Assembly (NCBI GenBank): GCA_963402885.1
Contig: OY727093.1
Coordinates: 25,233,409-25,297,408, forward strand
DNA from: Antedon bifida
Lineage: Eukaryota; Echinodermata; Crinoidea; Comatulida; Antedonidae
Direction: 5' to 3'
Length of the DNA: 64,000 nt
Numbering within the stretch: the stretch's first letter is position 1; every line of letters starts with the position of its first letter. Below are positions 50,001 to 62,000 of the stretch, one piece after another. The translations under genes were made by a program, and so were the position numbers. Under the pieces are notes generated by a model. The model was given only the letters and a program-made list of their open reading frames with translations, was not told the DNA's origin and ran no database searches.

Positions 50001-53000
50001 CAAACACCTGTCTTGGATGATTGTTAATGTTACAAGGTGGATTAATGTTGCTATATTTTAAAATATTATATGTCACATTTATTTTTATTTTATTACAGAG
50101 AAATGTTCAACACCTTTTGCTGATGTAAATAGCACGCTTAAAGTGAATCCTCTATTTGATAATTTTACAACGCATCCATTAGATGTAAATAAAGGTTGGC
50201 AGACACCATCTAAAGGTAAGCTTCTAATACTTTAGTACATTAAATTATGATTCTAAACGTATTACTTTGTAGTAGTAAGTACACAGCCTTGTACCCAGTT
50301 AATGCATATTTTAAACTTGTTATGTTATATTGGAAATAAAAATACAAAATTGTTATACAATAAAAACGCCTTTAACAAACATTATAATGATTCAGCACAG
50401 TCACACCTGCTTTTAGATTGTGTTCCAAATGCCAAGTTTGCAATTATTAATCCTATTAATATGAAAATCACATTTTTTTTTCTATGTATGTATGGGATAA
50501 ATTATGTATGATTTTTCAATATTATGATGCCTTTAAGGGTAGCTGGGGGTGTAGTGTAGGGATGCTTGCCACCTGTTTCCATTTCTTTTTACTGCTTATT
50601 CAGGCCCGTAGTCAGGGGGGGTTTTTATGGTTCGGGCGAACCCCCCCCCCCCCCTTACAGCGAACCCCCCTTTACAGCGAACCCCCCTTAACCGACTGCA
50701 AACCCCCATCCCCGACATCCCCAATACCTCACCACCCTCATCTCTGAAAATCCTCCAAATACGTGCCCCACAATACAAAAGGTTATTTGTAAATTGAAAA
50801 ATTTGTTAACTCGTTCGTGAATAACTCATACCTTATTGTTAAACAAATGAATTGGTTGCCGAAAAATAATACAAATTTTTGGTCCCAGGATGTAACATGA
50901 TATTGGCGTGAGCTTGGGCACGAACAAATCGTACAAAGGACACCGCTAGACAACCGCGTACCTATTGTTTTGATCACTGGCAGTCAGCATGCATATATAG
51001 CCTTCTGACGTACATCAAAAAATGGAACGCTGCGGTTACCTACAATATGTATGTGTGGCTATGAAGTATAGTGGATTATAGTGAATTTAATATATTACAC
51101 TATAATATCTATGGTATCATGTACTGTAGTTTACACCTATAGCATTCGATTATTTTTTTCTAGACCACCAGCCGATACGTAGGCCTACTCAACTGTATCA
51201 ATACCACCTATTTACATTGATATATTTAGTTTCCTCAACAAATTGCTGTAAATAAATATAGATAGAGCTATCAGGGGCGGTCGCAGGACTATTTTAAGAG
51301 GGTTGCCCAAAGACTCCAGGGCTGTAGACACTGAGTATTTGAGCAAGAAAATTGTTAAATGACACCCCTAGATGGCCGCAAATGGTACTCTCGCACGTAA
51401 AAATCATGATAATTTTTTTTTCGTTCAATGTGAACGTCACGGGGAGGTCCCCGATGAAGGTACTTTTGGTACGGTAATACATTCTAATAACTGTACTCAA
51501 TTAATGTAAATTAATTATCAATTAATAATTTTAAAAAGTTATACAAAAAATATGAAGCTGTTGCTATAAATATATTGAGCAAAAGGTTAAATTGTATAAT
51601 TTGGAATTTATTAGCCTTGGCAATATGCCTAATATTTAAAAGGAATGAATATAGGCTATATTTCGTTTGTCGATGAATTTTTGAATTCATGTATGAATGA
51701 TTGATCCATTAGAGGTAATCTGTGATGGCTCTAGTAACACTGCTATGCGTGGGTAATTTGTGAATAACGTAGTATGCTACATACACGAGCCTAGATAGGG
51801 AAGATCTGTACTGTCGTTCATTGCGAGAGGAGGGGGAAGTCCGGTAATGTGTCATGAAAAATGTAACAAGCCAGAGATGAAATAAAATCACTAACATTTA
51901 GCTGATTGTCGTTGTTTTAGTCGTCGTCAGAAGTTTATCGACCGACATCTATTTCTCATGTGTTGAGCGTTTCTTTAATTGAATAATTTTGGATTTTCAG
52001 TAAATTACCAATGGTTTATTCAAAGTCAAACTGTAACTAATCCCTCACTATTCAATCAAAATGTTATTGTTATACTACTATATTGTTGAAAAATGGATTG
52101 CGTGACACGAAAATGGATTGATAGTAAAACGTAACAAAGATACGTTCTTGTCTGGTTATTAGGTATTCATGCTCCGATGAAGCAGAGGATTATTTTTGTA
52201 GCGTTCCATTTAAAATGAAAAGAAATATTTTGGTTGTGAAGGTCGTTTTAACAATTAGGCTAATATCAAAACATTCAACAATAATAAAATGCCCTGCAAC
52301 TCTGTAACTACTTTATGACTATGCCTATCAAGTTTTAATTTAGTGGCAGAAACAACATTTAGTATGAAATTAAGGCTGTTGCCCGGGCCACAAGGGAAAC
52401 ACCCCTGGGTCCGCCCCTGGCTATAATAAGCATTGAATTTGCCTTCTCATCCAAATTGTGCTTTTTTTGGGGGGCATGTAACTTGAACGCAAAACAAAAT
52501 ACCGAGTGAATGATCAAACAATCGGCGGCGGTTCCGCACACAGAGCACGCGCATCTAACATACGGCGGCAACAAATGTTATCGTGAGGAGGAGGAAAAAA
52601 GTACGATCGTTTTGTTCAATCGTAGCATGCTGCATGAGAGTGTTTTTCCGGCCAATTAGAGGTGCCATTTATCATGAATGTTATGTACGAGAGTACCATT
52701 TCCGGCCATCAAGGGGTGTCACTAAATTCGCCTCAGACCCCACCCGCGGCGCAGTGACCCAAATACTTATTGTCCGAACCCCCCCTTGACAGATCCTGGC
52801 TACGGCCCTGTTATTGTTTTTTTTTCTCTATTTTTATTATTATCTAAATTTGGTTGCATTGAATTTTATTCTTTTTATTTTTTTACAAAAATATATATAT
52901 AATATATATTTTTGTATAAGGTACTGTATAACAGAATGAATAAATGTGGGTGATCCCCACGAAAGAGAAAAAAAAATCTTTGGTTGCAGTGAAGAATAAT

Positions 53001-56000
53001 TATAATATTAATTTCATTTTATTAATTTTGGCAAACACAAAAACAGACAACAACTACAGCTTCTGTTGCCAATTAGGCGTGCCACTCCAACAAATAAATA
53101 AAGAAGAATTTATAATCGCTGCCATATTCACATTTTTTATGTCAATATTTGATAATCATAATTCCACAGCTGCAATGAGTATGAGAACATTCACAGGAAA
53201 TGTAGATAAATTGTAAATTTAAAAAAATCTAGAAGCTAAAATAAAAGAATATTGGCTAATATTTCTTTATACTACTGTAAAAGAACACTTTATTGATCAT
53301 TACAATTAAGCATGGTGTATTGTATGAATAAGCCTTAATGAATATAATGAATGTGTAAATTAATTTTAAAAACATACAGTATATAATAAAAGTACAATAT
53401 AATTGTGAATTTAAAATAATCACAGGGTTCAAATTCTGAAAGCCTGCTTTATAGGCTTAGAAATTGCAACAGGCTAATAATTCTATTTAGAACATTGTTG
53501 ACAGTTGGTTATAGGACAATACAATGTAAATCTAAGGTGGTGATTGTATGAATACTATTCTTGTGAGGCCCTATTCTCCATGGAGAAAGAAGAAATAGTA
53601 TACTTGCTATGCTTGTCAGTGCAGTATTACAAAGGGATATGATTGAAATGTATACACAGCTTTTATTATCAGTATGATATCAAAGTATGCATAATATAAT
53701 ATACAGTATGATTTCAATGATTTAATATTTATATTTTCAGTTATTTATACGCAATCTATATATGATTCACCTTCCTTCACATTATTTAAAGCAAGGTAAG
53801 GAATGATTTTTTCAAGGATTGTACAATAATAAATAACATTTTAAATGGAATATATCATATACTGGTAATTACAGTATGTGATGTATGATTGATAAGATAT
53901 GTGTTCATACTGTACAGTAGTAAAGTAAAACCGAGACAGAGAAGTAGAATATAGATTTGATATTTTAAGAGATAAGAAATCTGTGCAAATAGGAAAGACC
54001 AACTTGTAAATTTTATTTTGTATGTATAAACAGTTTTAAAAAAAAAATCCAACAGCAAGTAAACTTGAGAAACGACCGCATACTTTCTTTTCTTGTATGA
54101 TGAGAGGCTGTATTAATAGGGAGCTTAGCGATAACCGACGACCAAACTATGTCATGTTAGTTTATTGTGCGCATGCGGAAATATTGAGACGTGTGTCCTG
54201 GCTCCTCACCTCGATGCAGATTTGATAGTTTCTGCTAGCTAGGTCCAGGCATTGGCTGACGACAATCAATTGACCTGGCCTAGGTTAGTTGGCGGTCGTC
54301 GCAAATTCAAAGCTCCGTAATAGCTATGAGAGATACTGAATCTTGGTAATTTAGCTAGAATTTGAACCATGTACCTTTGGTTTGATAAGCAGCCATTTCA
54401 ACCACAAAGCTTAATTTTTATTAAGTGTAAATAAACACAACTTTTCTTTAATTTTTATTAGAATACCAGCAATAGTTTACCACCGAGATATATTTTTTGT
54501 TTTCTGCGAGGCAAGATTAGAAGGTAGCCAAGATTATGGCCGAATGAAACTTGTCTTAAGACGAGGAATTCGTCAAGGATTAGAGGTGGAATGGGAGAGG
54601 TTTCAGGTAATTGCCTCTCTGCCATATGTCAGGTAAGTTTCAACATTCAAATTCAATAGCCCATATAAAATGGAATGTAATGTATTTGTATTTTTTATAT
54701 TGCACTTTATACTATGACCGTCTCAAAGACACATACAGTACAACAATCTTCCATCTTCTTCTTCTGTCCATAATGGCATTGCTAAGATGCACCAGTACAC
54801 AAGACATTGTATTGGTCCACTTCAAAATGGAAATTTGTTTTTCTTGACATAATTAAGACAATAAAACAACAAAGAAAAATACATCAAATTGCAAAAGACA
54901 ATGTTAAAATACTATTTATAGGCCTATGTTAAAATACTGTTAACTATTAAAAAAGTCAGACTGCAAAAATGCCATAGGCCCTGTAAAATACTATTGAAAC
55001 AATTATAAAATAAGATTTATTGTCGACTATTAGAATTTTACATATTTTATTTACATTTTATTTACAACAAAGGACTTCCTGTACATAGATCTTCCTGTAC
55101 ATAGATTGGCTTTTGTGGGTCCTAGTCTAATGCCAGATCTATTAAAATTTTAACAGTATTATGTACTGTATGTGTAGGATCTTTCATAATATTTTCAAAT
55201 TAGCTGGATAGGGGGATTAGATAGCTAAATAGCCTTCTATTTTAGCATAGCATATACAAGTACACCATTTTTGCATCTGCGATAGGTTTGCCAGAGGATT
55301 TACTATCAGTAGATACATTGTACCTGTATAATAATAATAATGATTAATAATGTATGTTCCAAATATTAGAGTTGATTTGTGTACAGTTGTGTGAATTATT
55401 GATATTAAACACACAATAATCTAATTTGTGTAACAAACATTAAATCAACATTAAAACAGCACTTGATCAATAAACCAGTACAATAGAAAATGAATATATA
55501 TGATATGATTTAATTCTAGGTAGATGGTAATACTAATATCAAAGTGTTGGATGTTTAGAAGTTAGTAAGACAAAAATAAAATATTCTGTAGGTAATAATA
55601 TGTACAGAATTATAAATGAACATTTACAGTTAATAATTTATCAATGTTGTAGTACAGCCATATTGTAGTGCCTTTAGTAATTGATTGAATTATTTTGTTT
55701 ATACCTTTGTCAGGTCTGTGAATCCAAGCCCTATCTAGTAGATAAGCAATGTCATGTTATTGCTAGAGCGGCATTCAATAACACTTTGTTAATGTTGTAT
55801 ATAGAACAGTTTTCAGGAATTTTACTGTCTTCAACTGATTGAAAGAATTCTTTTCTTTATACCTTTGTCAGATCTGTGAATCCAAGCCCTATCTAGTAGC
55901 AATGTCATGTTATGCTAGAGCGGCATTCAGTAACAGTTTATTTAAATGTTGTATATAGTACAGTCATATGTTTTCAGGAATTTTACTGTCTTCAATTGAT

Positions 56001-59000
56001 TGAAAATTCTTTTCTTTATACGTTTGTCAGGACTGTGAATCCAAGCCCTATCTAGTAGATAAGCAATGTCATGTTATAATAGAGCGGCATTCAATAACAC
56101 TTTATTTAAATGTTGTATATAGTACAGTCGTATGTTTTCGGGGATTTTACTGTCTTCAACTGATTGAAATAATTCTTTTCTTTATACCTTTGTCAGGACT
56201 GTGAATCCAAGCCTTGTAGTAGATAAGCAATGTCATGTTATGCTAGAGCCATGTAATAACACTAATGTTGTACACAGTACAGTCATATGTTTTCGGGAAT
56301 TTTACTGTCCTCAATTGATTGAAATAATTCTTTTGTTTATACTTTCACCAGGACTGTAGTAGAGCAGTTAATGACATGAGCTGTGCATTTTATTACCAAA
56401 GCATGAAACTTGGCACAAAGTTTCTATAATGTATATAGATTCAAAATATCGGGGGGTGCCAAGTGTCCAACGTCCGGTATGGCGGCCATCTTGATTTCAA
56501 AATGGCCACCATAAAAACAAAAAATGGTCATATCTTGGCAACTATACACATTAGAGACTTAATTCTGGTTTCAGATTGTTCACAAACTATATATTTCTAT
56601 TTGCTCTAATGAAAATTTTCGTCCAAAAATGACCGGAAATGACGTTTCTTTCAGTTTGACCTTTGACCTCGTATTTGTATATCTCTGTAACTACTGGTCA
56701 TTTTCAATCGATTTTGGTGTCATTTTGTTCAGAATAAATACATTTATATTTGTAGTAATGAAACATTTTCACATAAAATGACCGGAAATACAATTTATGA
56801 CCTTTGACATTTAATTATTGATTTTTAATTATGTGAATATACTGTATGTGGTTTTTGGTGGTCTTAAATGCACCTAATTTTGAACTTTGACCTGATAGGC
56901 GTAATTATATTAAATGATTAATGGACTTAAATTGTATATAGTACATAAAATTGGTAAACATTGTGCTTGGTGGTACCATTAGTTCAATGATGTTGGCACC
57001 TTCTGATTCGCTAAAAGTTTTAATAGTTTGACAGAGGAAATAACATACATGTTATGGAATACCGTAAAACCTCGAAAAGGTGATAGTATGAGCTTCTTTT
57101 CGAGATAGACTGTATTTGAATGTCAAATGAATAGTATGATGATCATGTTTGTATCAATATATTATTAAATGACCTTACAAAGAACCCTTTATATTTCAAC
57201 AATCAAGCCTCAGTTATTCTACAATTTATTGTTTTCCAAGTGGTAGGCCTATTTTGATTGCATCTTCTTTTTGTAGGCCTATGCTTCCTCGGTAATATGG
57301 TCCTACCCCTCCTTCTTTGTCTGTAGATGGTCTTATACCCCATTCTTTGTCTGTGGATGGTCTTATACCCACCTTCTTTGTCTGTGGATAGTCTTATACT
57401 CGCTTCTTTGTCTGTGGATGGTCTTATACCCGCTTCTTTGTCTGTGGATGGTCTTATACCCCCCCCCCCCCCCCTTCTTTGTCTGTGGATGGTCTTACAC
57501 CCCTTTCTTTGTATGTAGATGGTCTTACACGCCTTCTTTGTCTGTGGATGGTCCTACACTCCCTTCTTTGTATGTGGATGGTCCTACACCCACTTCTTTG
57601 TCTGTGGATAGTCCGACACCCCCTTCTTTGTCTGTGGATGGTCTTATACCCCCTTCTTTGTCTGTGGACGGTCTTATACCCCCTTTCTTTGTCTGTTGAT
57701 GGTATTACACCCCTTTCTTTGTGTGTGGATGGTCGTATACCCCTTCTTTGTCTGTGGATGGTCTTACACCTCCTTCTTTCTCTGTGGATGGTCTTATACC
57801 CCCTTCTTTGTCTGTGGATGGTCTTATACCCCATTCTTTGTCTGTGGATGGTCTTATACCCACCTTCTTTGTCTGTGGATAGTCTTATACTCGCTTCTTT
57901 GTCTGTGGATGGTCTTATACCCGCTTCTTTGTCTGTGGATGGTCTTATACCCCCCCTTCTTTGTCTGTGGATGGTCTTACACCCCTTTCTTTGTATGTAG
58001 ATGGTCTTACACGCCTTCTTTGTCTGTGGATGGTCCTACACTCCCTTCTTTGTATGTGGATGGTCCTACACCCCCTTCTTTGTCTGTGGATAGTCCTACA
58101 CCCCCTTCTTTGTCTGTGGATGGTCTTATACCCCCTTCTTTGTCTGTGGACGGACTTATACCCCCTTTTTTGTCTGTTGATGGTATTAAACCCCTTTCTT
58201 TGTCTGTTGATGGTATTACACCCCTTTCTTTGTGTGTGGATGGTCGTATACCCCTTCTTTGTCTGTGGATGGTCTTACACCTCCTTCTTTCTCTGTGGAT
58301 GGTCTTATACCCCCTTCTTTGTTTGTGGATGGTCTTATACCCCCTTCTTTGTCTGTAGATGGTCTTATAATCCCTTCTTTGTGTGTGGATGGTCTTACAC
58401 CCCCTTCTTTGTCTGTGGGTGGTCTTACATCCCCTTCTTTGTCTGTGGATTGTCCAACACCCTCTTCTTTGTCTGTGGATGGTCTTACACCCCTTCTTTG
58501 TCTGTGGATAGTCTTATACCCCCTTCTTTGTCTGTGGATGGTCTTATACCCCCTTCTTTGTCTGTGGATGGTCTTATATCCCCTTCTTTGTCTGTGGATG
58601 GTCTTACATCCCCTTCTTTGTCTGGACCCACTACTTTGATTGATTAAATCAGACATTGTTTCTTGTATGATTAGGAGACCAAGACATTCAAAGTGAAAGT
58701 CCACAAGTTGATGCCTAAAAAGGTCTTGTACAGAACAGTATATTGTAGGTCCATGTCACTAATTTGAGAATTACTTGAATAATTATATTGAGATGTCTTT
58801 TACGAATTGATTTGGTTCGGATTTTGCTAAAAAATCAATGAGTAGAGAAAATCGAGGAAAAGGATTCAGATGGTTTACAGCAAAGGCCCATTACCATAAA
58901 AATGGAGTACATTTTTTTTAGATGCAACGAAAATGAACAAGAATTACCTGAGTTTCTGACTAATGAAAGTAGGTCTACTGCACAAATGCAGGATAAGTTT

Positions 59001-62000
59001 GTAGTAAGTACTTTGAAAGACGGTATTCTCTTAACTCATGAAAATGAAAACTTTCCGAACTTGTCTCATATGCAACATCAAAGAGGCCAACAAAAGAATG
59101 CTACTTTACATCAAAAATATTTCCAAATGGCATCTAACAATTCAATTCAACTTTTATTTCAGACAATTGTCCATATGGTATAATACATTGCAAAAAAAAA
59201 AAAAAGATGATGGAGAGAGGACCAAAACTTTTATCTAACGATTGACACATCACAGTTTAGCAAACAAGTCGGCATAGATGAGCTCAGTGATTGCTGTTTC
59301 TCAGTGATCTGTCATACTTTACGCCTATCCTATCACATCAAAAGTCAAAAATTCAAAATAATAATTCCTGGTCATTTTTGCAGTGTCATTTATTTCGTTA
59401 AAAAAAATTAGGTGCATTTATACCAATGTAAACCACATACAGTATGTTCACATATTATATATGTCAAAGGTTATAAATTGTATTTCCAATTATTTTATGT
59501 GAAAATGTTTCATTACTACAAATATAAATGTCTCTATTCTGAACAAAATGACACCAAAATCGATTGAAAATTATCAGTAGTTACTGAGATATACAGATAA
59601 GAGGTCAAAGGTCAAACTGGGAGAAACGCCATTTCCGGTCATTTTTTGACGAAACTTTTCATTAGAGCAAATAGAAATATGTGGTTTGTGAACAATTTAA
59701 CACCAGAATCAAGTCTCTACTGTTTATAGTTGCCAAGATATGAACACTTTTTGTTTTTATGGTGGCCATTTTGAAATCAAGATGGCCGCCATACCGGACG
59801 TTGGACACTTGGCACCCCCCGAAATTTTTAATCTATATACATCAAAGAAACTTTGTGGCAAGTTTCATGCTTTGGTAATAAAGTGCACAACTTGGCTATT
59901 TTTATGGCACTAACTGCTCTACTACTGGGCATCCAAGCCCTATAGTAGATAAGCAACTTGACTTATATACTAGAACCATGTGATAACACTTTATTAATGT
60001 TATAGCACAGTCATATTGTATGTTTTCAGGCATTTTTGTTGATTGAAAATATTTCTTTTCTTTATACCTTGTCAGAACTATGAATCCAAGCCCTGTAGTA
60101 GATAAACAACGTGATGTTATACTAGTTGTTTTCAGTACCTTTCCTACTGATATGGACTTTCGGCAGATGCTTGAGTTTCAAGGGAAACAGCTATCTGATG
60201 TATATGTAGTTAAGGTAAGTAAGGAAAATTCATTATCACCCATGATTGTTTATATATATAGATTTATATATGATCTGAACATTTTGTCAGATGTCTTATT
60301 TGAACTTTGACCTTAGCCAAGATTCAAGATACTAACTTTATCAAAAAGTGACAGTAATTTTTTTTTTTTTTCCTCAAGTCAACAATTTACAGTATATATA
60401 AGCAATCTGTTTCGATCTTATTAGATCTTGTCAGTGCAGCTCAGGTTTCGAAATGACATGTACCGCAGAACTGGCACAATATATAGGCTGAGCCAGGTAT
60501 GCGGGACATGGTACACTGATTATGAGCACAAAAAGTGCACAAGCTCAACGAGCGTGCGTTGCAAAATGCTAATAGTATTCACAACAAAAATGCACCGTTT
60601 CGAAATGAAGAGTGCTCTACAAAACAACATACTATATATGTATAGTAGAGGAGCGTAATATCCAATCTGCAGACAGTACTGTTTCAATCCTATTAGATCT
60701 CGTCAGATCTCGTCAGTGCAGCTCAGGTTTCGAAATGAAATGTACCGCAGAACTGTTAAGTATCCACCACAGGACATCATTACCTACTGTAACTTTTTTA
60801 ACTTTTTACTTAATTGTTACTTAATAAATATATATATTAATTAAGTAACAATTAAGTAAAAAGTATGTAGTGATATCCTGTAGTGGATACTTAACTTTTG
60901 TATTGTATTGTTTAGACAAGGGATAAATATAACATTTGTCTGTAGTAAAAGGCATGTGAAATGGTGATTTATTCCAACAATAATACTGTCAATTTAAGTT
61001 TATCACTAACTATGGCTTGTATGCATTTTGTATGATAATTAAAGTGGTATGTGTTGTGATTTAGTCATAGTTGTGTAATTTCCTAATATTGACTTTGGCA
61101 GTTTGAAGGGAAACAACTATCTGAAGTATACATATATAATATTGTGTTGAAGTCGTTCAATTTGATAATTAATATTAAATTGTTTTTACTTTTACAGAGT
61201 TATGATTTAGGTATATCCTGGACTGATCCAGTGTCTATTACACACAGCACAATAGCTAGATTAGAGCCATTTCCAACCTTATTTGTTCCAGGTAAGAATG
61301 TTATTTAAAATCATCACCTATGATACTTATTCATTTTTATAACATTCAAGGATGTAACCAATCAGACGTGCTGAAATAAGTCACGTGTGTGCTCTTTAAT
61401 TTTTCACTATCATGTACTTGAGTACAATACAATGTTGTGCAATTGTAAATACCCTCGAGTATGCTGCATCTCCACTAATGCACTTCTGCATTATTTGTAT
61501 ATGCAGGAGTATAAAAGAAAACTTTATATCCCACTTTCGCATACAATTTAGCAATCAGCTAAAATGTACTTTGTCTACATGGACCATTTTTGTATGAAAT
61601 TTTTGATTTAGATTATACCCCAGATTCCTGAATCTGTCTATTGTGTTTGCGCCGATTACTAGCTGCATTATTGGAGTATGTTTCCATACGTTCTTGATCC
61701 CAAAAAATGACAGGGGTAATAATGTGAAGCGCTTATAAAATTGTGCAATAAGTGCTATATAAGAAGGAATGTTATTATTATTACTATATATATTGTGCTG
61801 AAGTCATTTGATGTTACAATTTTTCATTTGATTATTTTCCTTTTTTTATCAGGGCCTGGTCATTCTATACAGTTAAGCTGTGGTCGCATTATAGTACCAG
61901 GCAATTATTTTCAAGTAGATAGATATAGTAGTAAGTACTGTTTTTTATAGATTTTCTTAATTTTAATTTTTTTTTCATACATATCCAAAGTAACTTGCCA

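Noticed and set aside
52583-52789. 68-codon frame near the end of the outer CAGGG element
   Set aside because: No transposase motif; it lies in the non-coding arm of the element.
55217-55414. Small minus-strand gene in sialidase intron 4
   Set aside because: AT-rich chance frame without domains, between repeats.
57327-58704. Several long overlapping open frames on both strands (up to 228 codons)
   Set aside because: They are products of the 30-bp minisatellite, whose unit length is divisible by three. Repeats of SVDGLIPPSL-type decapeptides in every frame are not gene evidence.
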